Counted from the stretch's first letter, positions 1 to 8,944 are shown. The stretch is 64,000 nt of DNA from Pseudaminobacter salicylatoxidans (GCF_003148475.1 NZ_QGGG01000005.1:1-64000); one strand, 5' to 3'. The notes: generated by a model from the sequence alone, not told the origin. Made by a program: numbers and translations.

Positions 1-168
1 AAACCCCGGAAACATCAAAAATGCAAGCAATTACAACATATTAGACAAAACATACCCAAACCCAAACGCAGAATCACAACCAATCCCACCACCAAGCCAA
101 AGATTCGACGCACAGAAGGCTGTGAGAGGTTCCGCGGCAAACTCCGAACGGCTGCAGCGAAAACAAAA
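1..168. other. AC-rich non-coding stretch at window edge
   Basis: No convincing gene. The first ~120 bases of the plus strand are rich in A and C and poor in G and T, unlike the GC-rich coding DNA that follows. The open frames here have no family resemblance and no convincing ribosome binding site. The region lies downstream of the minus-strand liv/aldehyde dehydrogenase operon. Confidence 0.4.
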
Positions 169-193
169 AGGGGCGCGGACGGACCGCACCCCT
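169..193 (-). terminator. intrinsic terminator of the liv-ALDH operon
   Basis: GGGG/CCCC and GCGG/CCGC arms separated by one C-A mismatch enclose a 5-base loop. Read on the minus strand the hairpin is followed directly by TTTTTGTTTT. It sits 28 bases beyond the stop of the aldehyde dehydrogenase, where a minus-strand operon terminator would be expected. Confidence 0.75.
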
Positions 194-220
194 TCTCTCT
201 TAATGAATGAGGCGACAGAG

Positions 221-1672
221 TCAGAATGGATAGTGCCGCGGCCCGTTCTGGATCGTGATCCAGCGCAGTTCGGTAAACTCCGCAATTGCAGCCTTACCGC
301 CGAAGCGGCCATAGCCGGAGGCCTTCACGCCGCCGAAGGGCATCTGGGCCTCGTCATGCACGGTCGGGCCGTTGATATGGCAGATGCCGCTCTCGATCCG
401 GCCCGCCACGTCCATGGCCCGCGAGATATCGCGGCTGAAGACCGCCGAGGACAGACCATACTCGCTGTCATTGGCCACACGCACCGCCTCGTCGACGCCG
501 GACACGCGAATGACCGACACGACCGGCCCGAAGGATTCTTCCGAATAGATGCGCATGGCCGAAGTGACGTTGTCGAGAACGGTGGCCTGCATCACGGTTT
601 CCTGCGATTCGCCGCCGGCGACCACGCGCGCACCCTTGGCCGTGGCATCCTCGACCAGTTCACTGATGCGCTTGACCGCCTCTATATTGACGACCGACCC
701 CAGAATGGTGCCTTCGGCTTTCGGATCGCCCGCCTTCAGCGACCCTGCCTTGGCCGCAAGCTTACCGACGAATTCCTCGGCCACCTTTTCGTCCACGATC
801 AGGCGTTCAGTGGACATGCAGATCTGGCCCTGATTCATGAAGGCGCCGAAGGCAGCGGCATCAACGGCCGCATCGATGTCGGCATCGTCGAGCACCAGGA
901 ACGGCGCCTTGCCGCCAAGCTCCAGCAGCGCCGGCTTCAGATGGCGAGCCGCCGTTTCGGCGATGATGCGTCCGACACGGGTGGAGCCGGTGAAGTTCAC
1001 CCGGCGCACTGCAGGATGCGCGATCAGCTCATTGACAATTTCGGGCGCATCATCCGGCGCATTGGTGATGAAAGACACGACGCCTGCCGGAAGACCGGCC
1101 TCCTTCAGTACATCTGCGATAAGTTGGTGCGTAGCCGGGCATAGCTCGGAGGCCTTGAGCACGACGGTGTTGCCGCAGGCGAGCGGCATGGCAATGGACC
1201 GCACCCCCAGGATGACGGGCGCGTTCCACGGCGCAATGGCAAGCACCACGCCGACCGGCTGGCGTACGCCCATGGCAAAAGAGCCGGGAACGTCGGAAGG
1301 AATGATCTCGCCGCTGATCTGTGTGGTCATGGCACCTGCCTCACGCAACATGTTTGCGGCAAGGGCGGCATTGAAACCGGCCCAACCGGGCGTAGCGCCT
1401 GTTTCGGCGGCCATGCGCGCGATGAATTCCGGCGTGCGGGCTTCCATGATCTCGGCAGCCTTCAGGAGATATTTGCGGCGTTCGCCGGGGCCGGTCTTCG
1501 ACCAGGCCGGGAAAGCGGCGGCGGCGGCGGACACCGCTGCGCGCGCATCGGCCAGCGAAGCGGCAGCGGCACGGCTTGCCTCGCCCTTGCTGATCGGATC
1601 GGCGCGCTTGAAGACGCGGCCGTCGCTGGCGTCGCGATACTGATTGTCGATCATCAGCTGGACGTTGAACAT
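221..1672 (-). CDS. NAD(P)-dependent aldehyde dehydrogenase, vanillin/salicylaldehyde dehydrogenase-like
   Basis: This 483-residue cytoplasmic enzyme should oxidise an aldehyde, probably aromatic, to the acid with NAD(P)+. It has the full ALDH set: Asn150 in APWN, FTGS at 227-230, general base Glu251 in ELGGK and nucleophile Cys285 in QGQICMS, then ESFGP. The short N-terminus and the QGQICMS context resemble the vanillin/benzaldehyde (Vdh/DoxF) branch more than betaine or succinate-semialdehyde dehydrogenases. It is the last gene of the liv-type operon, 15 bases after the upstream ATPase gene, so it probably acts on what that transporter imports or on a product of it. The ALDH family is certain; the aromatic substrate is inference. 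Confidence 0.85.
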   Translation of the reverse strand: MFNVQLMIDNQYRDASDGRVFKRADPISKGEASRAAAASLADARAAVSAAAAAFPAWSKTGPGERRKYLLKAAEIMEARTPEFIARMAAETGATPGWAGFNAALAANMLREAGAMTTQISGEIIPSDVPGSFAMGVRQPVGVVLAIAPWNAPVILGVRSIAMPLACGNTVVLKASELCPATHQLIADVLKEAGLPAGVVSFITNAPDDAPEIVNELIAHPAVRRVNFTGSTRVGRIIAETAARHLKPALLELGGKAPFLVLDDADIDAAVDAAAFGAFMNQGQICMSTERLIVDEKVAEEFVGKLAAKAGSLKAGDPKAEGTILGSVVNIEAVKRISELVEDATAKGARVVAGGESQETVMQATVLDNVTSAMRIYSEESFGPVVSVIRVSGVDEAVRVANDSEYGLSSAVFSRDISRAMDVAGRIESGICHINGPTVHDEAQMPFGGVKASGYGRFGGKAAIAEFTELRWITIQNGPRHYPF

Positions 1673-1687
1673 TCTTTCTTCCTTTCT

Positions 1688-2437
1688 TCACATTTGCCGC
1701 GCGGCGGCACCATCGCCGGCAAGGCCGAGATAGGCGCGTTGCACCGCGGGGTCGGCCCCCAGATCGGCGGCACTGCCGCCGCCGACGATGTGGCCGTTCT
1801 CCATCAGATAGGCACGATCCGCGATTTTCAGACTCGCGCGCGTGTTCTGTTCCACCAGCACGATGCCCGTTCCCTCGTCGGCGATCCGCCGCAGCGTCAT
1901 GAAAAGCTGCTGCGTGACCACGGGCGCAAGGCCGAGCGAAGGCTCGTCCAGCAGCACGAAATCGGGCGCGGCCATCAGCGCACGGCCGATTGCCAGCATC
2001 TGCTGCTCGCCGCCGCTCATGGTGCGGGAAAGCTGGACGTGCCGTTCGCCCAGCCGCGGAAACATGGAAAAAACTTTGGCCAGACGCTCAGGCTCGCCAG
2101 CGCGGGCGCGGCGGGCGAAGGCGCCAAGGCGCAGGTTTTCCGCAACGGTCAGGTCGCCGAACAGCCCGCGCCCTTCCGGCACCAGCGAAATCCCCGCCTC
2201 CACGATCTCGTGCGGATCGAGCAACGACAGGTCTTTGCCGCCAACCGCTACCTGCGCCTCCATGCCCTTGCCCACCAGCCCGGCAATGGCCTTGAGCAGG
2301 CTGGACTTGCCCGCACCGTTGGAGCCGAGGATGGCGACGATCTCGCCCCGGCGCGCTTCCATGTCGATGCCGCGCAAAGCGACATGGCTGCCGTAGGAAA
2401 CGGTAAGGCCGGCGACAGACAGAACGGTCTCAGTCAT
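1688..2437 (-). CDS. livF: branched-chain-type ABC transporter ATP-binding protein (LivF family)
   Basis: This 249-residue ATPase energises an import system of the branched-chain amino acid (HAAT) family at the inner face of the membrane. Walker A is GSNGAGKSS (about residue 37), the signature is MSGGEQQM and Walker B is VLLDEPSLGLAP. The length and the DEPSLGLAP form are typical of LivF. Its start overlaps the end of the LivG-type gene by 8 bases, indicating translational coupling. HAAT systems also carry aromatic acids, amides and urea, so the name denotes family, not substrate. The downstream aldehyde dehydrogenase suggests an aromatic or amino-derived compound. Confidence 0.9.
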   Translation of the reverse strand: MTETVLSVAGLTVSYGSHVALRGIDMEARRGEIVAILGSNGAGKSSLLKAIAGLVGKGMEAQVAVGGKDLSLLDPHEIVEAGISLVPEGRGLFGDLTVAENLRLGAFARRARAGEPERLAKVFSMFPRLGERHVQLSRTMSGGEQQMLAIGRALMAAPDFVLLDEPSLGLAPVVTQQLFMTLRRIADEGTGIVLVEQNTRASLKIADRAYLMENGHIVGGGSAADLGADPAVQRAYLGLAGDGAAARQM

Positions 2438-3158
2438 CCTCGTCTCCCAGATAGGCGGAGATCACGGCGGGCTCGGCCATAACGGCCGCGGTCTCGCCTG
2501 CGGCGATGACGGCACCGGCATTCATGACCACGCAGCGGCTGCACAGGCGCCGGATGGCCGACATGACATGCTCGACCATCAGAATGGTGACGCCTTCGTT
2601 GGCAAGCGAGTGGATCAGGTCGATGCCGCCATCGAGTTCTGTGGCGTTGAGCCCCGCAAGCCATTCGTCCAGCAGAAGGAGCCGCGGCGACAGAGCCAGC
2701 GCGCGGGCAAGCTCCAGCCGCTTCTGGTCGACATAGGTGAGTTCGGCCGCGAACACCCCTCCCCTGCCACCAAGGCCGACACGCGCAAGCAGCTTCTCGG
2801 CCTCGACATTCGCGGAAACACCCCAAAGCGGGTTCTCGCGGAAGGCAAGCCCGGAGATGACGTTTTCACGTACGCTCATGTCGTCGATGACGCGTACCAG
2901 CTGGAAAGTTCGGGCAATGCCGCCGCGGGCGATCGCATGCGGGCGACGCCCCGCGATGTCGCGCCCTTCCAGCCGCACCGATCCGGTGTCCGGCTTCAGA
3001 CTACCGGAGATGAGGTTCATCGTAGTGGTTTTGCCCGAACCATTCGGCCCCAGCAGCCCCATGACCTCGCCTTCGTTGACGCTGAAGGCGGCTTCGCGCA
3101 CCGCAACCAGCCCACCAAAGCGCTTGGTGAGGCCCGAGACTTCGAGCAGCGCCGTCAT
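2430..3158 (-). CDS. livG: branched-chain-type ABC transporter ATP-binding protein (LivG family)
   Basis: This 242-residue second ATPase pairs with the LivF-type subunit. Walker A is GPNGSGKTT near residue 37 and the conserved FQLVRV segment follows. The C-terminus EPAVISAYLGDED is the usual LivG ending. Two positions depart from the common form: the signature region reads LTYVDQKRLELARAL instead of LSYGQQRRLEIARAL, and Walker B reads LLLLDEWLAGLNATE instead of LLDEPAAGLNP, still with the catalytic Glu. It overlaps the upstream permease gene by 4 bases (ATGA). Confidence 0.9.
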   Translation of the reverse strand: MTALLEVSGLTKRFGGLVAVREAAFSVNEGEVMGLLGPNGSGKTTTMNLISGSLKPDTGSVRLEGRDIAGRRPHAIARGGIARTFQLVRVIDDMSVRENVISGLAFRENPLWGVSANVEAEKLLARVGLGGRGGVFAAELTYVDQKRLELARALALSPRLLLLDEWLAGLNATELDGGIDLIHSLANEGVTILMVEHVMSAIRRLCSRCVVMNAGAVIAAGETAAVMAEPAVISAYLGDEDD

Positions 3159-4114
3159 TGACGGGCCTCCTTCATCGCAGCCGATGCCCGCTCTTTCCTG
3201 CTACGCAGGCCGCGCAGCCTGGCAAGCGCACCCGCCACGCCCTGCGGCAGCAGATAAACGATGAGCATGAAGACGATGCCCAGGATAAGCAGATAGTGGT
3301 TGGGGAAATGGGCGTTCAGCCAATCGAACAACAAGGTAAGCGGAATGACCCCGAGCAGCGGCCCCCACAGCCGCTGCACACCGCCCAGCAGCGCCATGAT
3401 GACGGTCTGGAACGAAACCTGCGGATTGAAGGCGATAGCCGGATCAATATAGGTCCAGCGCGGAGCCATGATCGCGCCGGTTAGCGTCATGAAAAGTGCG
3501 CTGAGCACGAAGAGCAGAAGCTTGGCGCGGGTGGTGTCGATGCCGACATGACGCGCCACCATCTCATCGCCACCGATGACGCGCAGCGCAAAGCCAAGCC
3601 GCGAGCGGCCGATGAGATAGCCCGACAGGAAGAGCAATGCGGCAACCCCGAGAAGCTGCCAGTAGATGGCCTGCTGATCGATGTCGAGGAACACATAGCG
3701 GCCGACCGTGCTGGTAACTTTGACCTCGTACCATGTCACCACCTGGCGGATGAGTTCGGTGAGGCCGAAGGTGAAGATGACGAAGTAGATGCCCGCAAGC
3801 CGCAGCGTGGAAAGGCCGACCAGAAGCGCGAGCAGGCAGCCGTTGATTGCGGCCACCAGCATGACGACCGGCCAGGGCAGCACCTCGCCCAGCACCGCCA
3901 CCGTGTAGGCGCCGACGCCGAAGAAAGCGACGGTGGCGAGCGAGATGTAGCGCGTGGGGCCTGAAAACAGCGCCCAGGCGGTGGCGAGGATCGTGTAGTT
4001 GGCGATCGCGATGGCCAGCGACATGCCATAACCATCGACCATGTAGGGAACGAAGGCCAGCGCAGCGAACACCAGCGCGCCCAGGCCGATTGCAATTACG
4101 GGTCGGTCGGTCAT
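3155..4114 (-). CDS. livM: branched-chain-type ABC transporter permease (LivM family)
   Basis: This 319-residue inner-membrane permease of the HAAT family has about eight to ten hydrophobic segments. The cytoplasmic coupling region GRSRLGFALRVIGGDEMVARHVGIDTTRAKL (given as a region, near 170-200) is the LivM EAA-type loop, followed by ALLGGVQRLWGPLLG, also typical. It pairs with the LivH-type permease whose stop overlaps its start as ATGA. The basic C-terminal tail (RLRGLRSRKERASA) is likely cytoplasmic. Confidence 0.9.
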   Translation of the reverse strand: MTDRPVIAIGLGALVFAALAFVPYMVDGYGMSLAIAIANYTILATAWALFSGPTRYISLATVAFFGVGAYTVAVLGEVLPWPVVMLVAAINGCLLALLVGLSTLRLAGIYFVIFTFGLTELIRQVVTWYEVKVTSTVGRYVFLDIDQQAIYWQLLGVAALLFLSGYLIGRSRLGFALRVIGGDEMVARHVGIDTTRAKLLLFVLSALFMTLTGAIMAPRWTYIDPAIAFNPQVSFQTVIMALLGGVQRLWGPLLGVIPLTLLFDWLNAHFPNHYLLILGIVFMLIVYLLPQGVAGALARLRGLRSRKERASAAMKEARQ

Positions 4115-4983
4115 CGGGCACGCGCTCCGAACAGACCCTGTGGGCGCACGATCAGTACCGCCAGGAAGATTGCGTAGGTGACAGCGATGGTCAGGCCCGG
4201 ATCGACGAAGGTGGCGACGAAGGATTCAGCAAGTCCGAGGATCAGCCCGGCCACCAGCGCGCCGACGACATTGCCCACACCGCCCATTATGACGACGATG
4301 AGCGCCTTCATGGTGAAGACCACGCCGATATTGGCGTTGAACGTGAGAAACATGGAGATCAGTACGCCGCCGGTTGCGGCGATCGCACCGCCAAGCGCAA
4401 ATGCGGCCGCGGCGACCCGGCGCACGTCGATGGCCACCAGCCCGGCCGCAACCGGATCGACGGCGACGGCACGCATGGCCGTGCCGCTGCGGGTATGCAT
4501 GAGGAAGGCCCAGGCCGCCAGCGCTACGGCAAGCGCGACCGCCAGCACGATCAGCCGGTTGGCGGCAATCGTCGTGCCGAACAGGTCGACCGGCGTATTG
4601 TAATAGGAGTAGCTCGAATAATCGCCGCCGAAGAGCGCGAGCATGATGCCCTGCACGATGAACAGCATGCCGAAGGTCGCCAGAATGCTGTCCACCTCCA
4701 GCGCCCCGCGCGAGGGCGCGCGCCGCACCAGCGGCATCAGAAGCAGGCGGTAGATCGCCCAGGACAGCAGGAAGCCGGCAGGCGCCACGACAAGCAGCGC
4801 CACCAACGGTGAAATGCCGGCGGATGCAAACAGGACAAGTGCTGCAAAACAGGCCGCGATGACGAACTCGCCATAGGCGAGGTTCATGATCCGGGAGACG
4901 CCATATTGCAACGTCAGGCCCATGGCGACGAGCGCATATGTGCCGCCCATGGTCAGCCCGGAGAGAATTGCGTTGGTCAGCAT
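4111..4983 (-). CDS. livH: branched-chain-type ABC transporter permease (LivH family)
   Basis: This 290-residue permease is the partner of the LivM-type subunit. The N-terminus MLTNAILSGLTMGGTYALVA and the segment LQYGVSRIMNLAYGEF are hallmarks of LivH proteins, as are MRAVAVDPVAAGLVAIDVRR in the coupling loop and MGGVGNVVGALVAG near the C-terminus. It lies 67 bases after the substrate-binding protein gene and overlaps livM by 4 bases. Confidence 0.9.
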   Translation of the reverse strand: MLTNAILSGLTMGGTYALVAMGLTLQYGVSRIMNLAYGEFVIAACFAALVLFASAGISPLVALLVVAPAGFLLSWAIYRLLLMPLVRRAPSRGALEVDSILATFGMLFIVQGIMLALFGGDYSSYSYYNTPVDLFGTTIAANRLIVLAVALAVALAAWAFLMHTRSGTAMRAVAVDPVAAGLVAIDVRRVAAAAFALGGAIAATGGVLISMFLTFNANIGVVFTMKALIVVIMGGVGNVVGALVAGLILGLAESFVATFVDPGLTIAVTYAIFLAVLIVRPQGLFGARAR

Positions 4984-5050
4984 TTTCTATGATCCGAGGC
5001 GATGCCGGCGCGGCGGGACGATGGTCAACTCCACCGCGCCGTCCACCGCC

Positions 5051-6274
5051 TTACTGCGCGGGCCAGGCTGGCTTGGGGAAGACAAGCTTGCCCGCCCCCG
5101 GATGATCGGCTGGCTCGAGGCCGACGAACTCGCCATCCTGCCACTGGCCAACGGTGAAGATGTTTGGCACCTGCCGGCTTTTATTGTCGAAGGAAATCTG
5201 GCCGAGCACCGTGTCAAAGGTCCCGGTACGCAGCACCTCGTTGACTTTTTCCTTGTCGAGCGTCCCGGCCTTTTCGATTGCCTGCTGCAACGCCTGTAGT
5301 CCGGCATAGGTCATGAAGCTCGCCCAACGGTCCGGCTCCTTGCCGACGACTTCCTTGTGCCTGGCGATATAGGCTCTGACCTTCTCGTCGTTGGGATCGA
5401 TACCGCCGAGGCTGACCACGCCTTCGGCAGCCGCGCCAAACTTGTCTTTATATAGAGGGAAGGCTGTGGCCACGCCGGTATAGAAGAGCTTCGGGTTGAA
5501 GTTCAGCACGCGCGCCTGATCGGTGAGACCCAGCGTATCCGGCGGATAGGAGAAGGCGATGAAAACATCCGGATTCAACGCCTTCACCTCGTTGACGATC
5601 GGAGCGAGGTCCTGCGTGCCGAGCGGATAGGTCTTGTCGTAGACCAGCTTGAAATCATGTCCCTGCAATGCAGTGCGACCGGCTTTGGCCAGCTCGATAC
5701 CGAAACCGTCGGCGATGGAAGCCATCGCGACGCTATCGCCGATCCTGCCTTCTTCGCGCAGCTTGACCAGCAGGTCGACCAGCCCTTCGGCGTAGGAGCC
5801 GCCGGTGCCCAGAAGCCAGTAGGAATTCGGCCAGCGGGCAGCAAGCTTCGGCGCCATGTCGGTGACCGACGTGCCGGCGATCTGCGGATAGCCGTATTTG
5901 TCGAAGATCGGGCCAACCGCCAGATTGTTGGCCGTGCCCCACGGGGTCAGGATGAAATCGACCTTGTCCTGTGTGGCAAGCCGTTCCACCGAGCGCACCG
6001 CCTCTTCGGAGCTGGAGCGGTCGTCATATTCGACAACCTCGATCGTCATCTGCCTGTCGCCAACCTTCAGGCCGCCGGCATCGTTGATCTCCTTCACCCA
6101 CAGTTCGTAGTTGGGGATGGTGGTGGTGGTCGCTCCGCCGGCATTGGCACCGGTCTTGGACACAGCGTAGCCGATGCGAACCGCGTCCTGCGCATAGGCC
6201 GCCGACAGCGAGAACGCTGCAAGCGATGCCGCACAGATCATCGAACCAAGATGCTTTCGCAACATCTGCCTCAT
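5051..6274 (-). CDS. branched-chain-type ABC transporter periplasmic substrate-binding protein
   Basis: This 407-residue periplasmic receptor (Peripla_BP_6 fold) binds the ligand of the LivHMGF-type importer. The start is placed at the ATG at 6274, which has GGAGGAAAG just upstream and gives a clean Sec signal peptide (KH..., hydrophobic core, AYAQDA cleavage site near residue 28); a longer frame to 6559 lacks both. The mature part opens with VRIGYAVSKTGANAGG, the usual ligand-loop entry of this family, and contains DRSSSEEAVRSVERLATQDKVD-type helix features. It is the first gene of the operon. Ligand unknown; aromatic acids are plausible from the downstream ALDH. Confidence 0.88.
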   Translation of the reverse strand: MRQMLRKHLGSMICAASLAAFSLSAAYAQDAVRIGYAVSKTGANAGGATTTTIPNYELWVKEINDAGGLKVGDRQMTIEVVEYDDRSSSEEAVRSVERLATQDKVDFILTPWGTANNLAVGPIFDKYGYPQIAGTSVTDMAPKLAARWPNSYWLLGTGGSYAEGLVDLLVKLREEGRIGDSVAMASIADGFGIELAKAGRTALQGHDFKLVYDKTYPLGTQDLAPIVNEVKALNPDVFIAFSYPPDTLGLTDQARVLNFNPKLFYTGVATAFPLYKDKFGAAAEGVVSLGGIDPNDEKVRAYIARHKEVVGKEPDRWASFMTYAGLQALQQAIEKAGTLDKEKVNEVLRTGTFDTVLGQISFDNKSRQVPNIFTVGQWQDGEFVGLEPADHPGAGKLVFPKPAWPAQ

Positions 6275-6545
6275 TCTTTCCTCCCTGGCTTCGCCGCAGA
6301 CATGATGCGACGGTACCCGCGCGCGACTGGGCGCACGCAAGCGTGACTGCAAATTCTCGGTAGTCTCTCCATCCCGGAAGCGTGCAGGCCATGCCTGCCT
6401 TCGGCCGTTCCTCTCAGCCCGCGCGGACCTGTTCCGCGCGCTTCCATGACTGAACGCTAACCCCCTGCCCGGCAGGAGTAAAGTTGCCCGAATTGACGCT
6501 TTCAGATATTTTCTTGCCCATTTCGGATAATTGGGCATTTCCGTC
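6275..6545. promoter_or_regulatory. divergent promoter region, liv-ALDH operon / araC-type gene
   Basis: A 271-base gap between divergent genes. It holds a hairpin at 6420-6440 (8-bp stem CGCGCGGA/TCCGCGCG, 5-base loop) in the presumed leader of the binding-protein gene. An inverted repeat TGCCCA-N11-TGGGCA lies at 6515-6537 immediately before the regulator start. A TTGCCCGAATT motif at 6484 resembles the TTGCCCATTT half at 6514, so these may be AraC half-sites. No clear sigma-70 boxes were assigned. Confidence 0.45.
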
Positions 6546-7430
6546 ATGTTCCAGACCACACCTCTGCCGCTGCTGGCTCAGGCAGACCGTGCGACGCCGA
6601 CCGTGGCAGCTACCGAATGGCGGCTCAACGCACCGCGCTATGGCGGGCACAGCCACGCATTGGTGCTTACGGAAGGCAAAGCCACAGTACAGCTTTCCAA
6701 GGGCCAATTGCGCGCAATCGCCCCCTGTCTGGTGTGGATGCCGCCGGGAGCAGCGCTGACCGTGGCCCTGGATGCCGGAAGCGCCGGCTTCATCGTTTCC
6801 TGTTCGGAAAACCTCGTCTCCATGGCGATCTCGGGTGGCCAGCCGTCCGCGCTGCGCGCCACCGCCGACCGCCTGATCCTGGGCGAAATACGGCCGGGCG
6901 ATGCCGGACAGGTTGCCACGCTCGCCGCAACGGCCGAGACCATTCACCGGGAATTGCGCGCCCCGAAGGAAAGCGGCGTCGAGTTGCTATCGGCCTGCGT
7001 GACGATCATGCTGGTCATTGCCCAGCGGCTGTCGCCGCAGCCGGCATTGGCCCAGGCAGACGGCTGGCCAGCTCCGCAACTCCTGCAGCGTTTCATGCAG
7101 ATGGTGGAGGTGCACTTTCGCGAGCAGTATACGATCCGTCGCTATGCCGACGAGCTTGGCGTGACCGAGCGGCGTCTGCACGACACAGTGGTCAAGGCCA
7201 CCGGACGCAGCCCGCTGGCGCTGGTCCATGCCCGGCTTCTGGAGGAGGCTCGGGCGCGGCTGGCCGAATCCTCGCTGCCGGTCGCGCAGATCGCCTATGG
7301 TCTGGGCTTTCGCGACCCGGCGCATTTCACGCGCTTCTTCGGCAAGGCGGTAGGCCTGTCGCCTCGCCGCTACCGGGCCGGACTACGCGAGGCGAGGAAG
7401 GATCGCGAAACCTTCGCCGCCTGGCCGTAA
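6546..7430 (+). CDS. AraC-family transcriptional regulator
   Basis: This 294-residue regulator has an N-terminal cupin-like sensor half and a C-terminal AraC DNA-binding domain (about residues 190-285). The two helix-turn-helix units are visible around YADELGVTERRLHDTVVKATGRSP and VAQIAYGLGFRDPAHFTRFFGKAVGLSPRRYR, the latter being the very conserved AraC C-terminal motif. The ATG at 6546 is preferred over a TTG at 6531. It is divergent from the liv-ALDH operon and is its likely activator. The N-terminus, without the usual AraC_binding His motifs, gives no ligand clue. Confidence 0.87.
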   Translation: MFQTTPLPLLAQADRATPTVAATEWRLNAPRYGGHSHALVLTEGKATVQLSKGQLRAIAPCLVWMPPGAALTVALDAGSAGFIVSCSENLVSMAISGGQPSALRATADRLILGEIRPGDAGQVATLAATAETIHRELRAPKESGVELLSACVTIMLVIAQRLSPQPALAQADGWPAPQLLQRFMQMVEVHFREQYTIRRYADELGVTERRLHDTVVKATGRSPLALVHARLLEEARARLAESSLPVAQIAYGLGFRDPAHFTRFFGKAVGLSPRRYRAGLREARKDRETFAAWP

Positions 7431-7438
7431 AGGGATTA

Positions 7439-7464
7439 CCGGAGCGCCATGTGGGGCGCTCCGG
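7439..7464. terminator. bidirectional hairpin between convergent genes
   Basis: A perfect 10-bp stem CCGGAGCGCC/GGCGCTCCGG with a 6-base loop lies in the 45-base gap between the araC-type gene and the convergent aminotransferase gene. There is no long T-run on either side, so it may act as a weak or Rho-assisted terminator. Confidence 0.55.
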
Positions 7465-7475
7465 CGACTTTCGTG

Positions 7476-8846
7476 TCAGGCCTTGACCTGCTTCAGCGCC
7501 TCGTCGAGCGAGGTCTTCAGCGCCGAGATGATTTCATCGACCTGCGCCCTGGTGATGATGAGCGGCGGGCAGAAGGCAAGTGCATCACCCATATTGCGGG
7601 AGATCACGCCGTTCTGCTGCAGCAGTCCGTTGGTCAGCGCGCCGAGTGCGCCGGGCTGTCCCCACGGCGCCTTCGTCGCCTTGTCGGCCACCAGCTCGAT
7701 CGCCGCGATGAGACCAATGCCGCGCACTTCGCCAACCAGTTCGTGCGAGGAAAGCTCGCGCAAACGCTGCTGCATATAGGCACCCACCTCGCGCGCATTG
7801 CCGACAAGGTCGCGCTCTTCGATGAGGCGCAGGTTTTCCAACGCCACCGCTGCCGCCACCGGATGGCCACCGGCGGTGAAGCCATGGCCGAAAGTACCGA
7901 TGCGGTTGCTTTCGTCCGCCAGCGGCTCGAACACCTTGTCGTTGATGAGCAAGGCCGAGATCGGCAGGTAGGACGACGAAAGCTGCTTGGACATCACCAT
8001 GATGTCGGGCTGCAATCCATAGGTCTGCGAGCCGAACATCTCGCCGGTGCGGCCGAAACCGCAGATCACTTCGTCCGCGATCAGCAGGATGTCGTACTTC
8101 TTCAGAACTGCCTGGATCTTTTCCCAGTAGCCGGCCGGCGGCACGACGACGCCACCGGCACCCATGACCGGCTCGCCGATGAAGGCGGCGACGGTTTCAG
8201 GGCCTTCGGCCAGGATCAGCTTCTCCAGCTCTTCCGCCAGCCGGGTGGAGAACTGCTCCTCCGTTTCACCCGGCCGCGCCTCGCGCCAGTAATGCGGGCT
8301 TGCCGTGTGAAGCACATTGGCGATCGGCAGGTCGAAGGAAATCTGGTTGTTGGGCAGGCCGGTCAGGCTGGCCGAAGCGATGGTGACGCCGTGATAGCCG
8401 CGCTGGCGGCTGATGATCTTCTTGCGCTGCGGCTGGCCCAGCGCATTGGAACGATACCAGATCATCTTCATGGCCGTGTCATTGGCCTCGGAACCGGAAT
8501 TGGTGAAGAACGCCTTGCTCATCGGCACGGGCGCCATCTGCACCAGCTTCTCCGCCAGATCGATCAGCGGCGAGTGCGATTTGTGGGTGAAGCTATGATA
8601 ATAGGGCAGCTTCGACATCTGCTTCGTGGCCGCGTCGACAAGGCGCTGCTCGGAAAAGCCGACAGCCACGCTCCACAGGCCGGCCATCGCCTCGATGTAA
8701 CGCTTGCCGCTATTGTCCTCGACATAGATGCCTTCGCCCTTTTCAATAATGAGCGGCCCGGCTTCCTGATGCCGGCGCGCATTGGTGTAGGCGTGGAGAT
8801 TGTAGCGAATGTCGCGCGCTTCGGGGGAATTGGGCTGGGTGTCCAT
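7476..8846 (-). CDS. class III (omega) aminotransferase, PLP-dependent
   Basis: This 456-residue enzyme should transfer an omega- or beta-amino group to pyruvate or a related keto acid. Visible features: FFTNSGSEANDTAMK, the PLP-phosphate-binding region; RGYHGVT; GFGRTGEMFGSQTYGLQPDIMVMSKQLSSSYLPIS, which holds the Asp of the PLP pyridine ring and the Schiff-base Lys in MSKQLSS; and GTFGHGFTAGGHP. The start at 8846 (MDTQPNSPEARD) is chosen because CAGGAACC precedes it and the extension to 8930 is basic and low-complexity. It is close to SpuC/taurine-pyruvate/putrescine-type transaminases; the true amino donor cannot be read. It is divergent from the GntR gene and probably under its control. 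Confidence 0.85.
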   Translation of the reverse strand: MDTQPNSPEARDIRYNLHAYTNARRHQEAGPLIIEKGEGIYVEDNSGKRYIEAMAGLWSVAVGFSEQRLVDAATKQMSKLPYYHSFTHKSHSPLIDLAEKLVQMAPVPMSKAFFTNSGSEANDTAMKMIWYRSNALGQPQRKKIISRQRGYHGVTIASASLTGLPNNQISFDLPIANVLHTASPHYWREARPGETEEQFSTRLAEELEKLILAEGPETVAAFIGEPVMGAGGVVVPPAGYWEKIQAVLKKYDILLIADEVICGFGRTGEMFGSQTYGLQPDIMVMSKQLSSSYLPISALLINDKVFEPLADESNRIGTFGHGFTAGGHPVAAAVALENLRLIEERDLVGNAREVGAYMQQRLRELSSHELVGEVRGIGLIAAIELVADKATKAPWGQPGALGALTNGLLQQNGVISRNMGDALAFCPPLIITRAQVDEIISALKTSLDEALKQVKA

Positions 8847-8944
8847 GATCGGTTCCTGTTGATCCACATCGTCACCACACGAGCGTGCCGGCTTCCCACG
8901 TTTCGGGACTGGATGACGCTTGCGAGGCAAAAAGCTTTGCTGTT

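Noticed and set aside
5051-6559. Long form of the liv-type binding protein (502 residues)
   Set aside because: The extra 95 residues are basic, lack family similarity and would bury the signal peptide; the ATG at 6274 has a good ribosome binding site.
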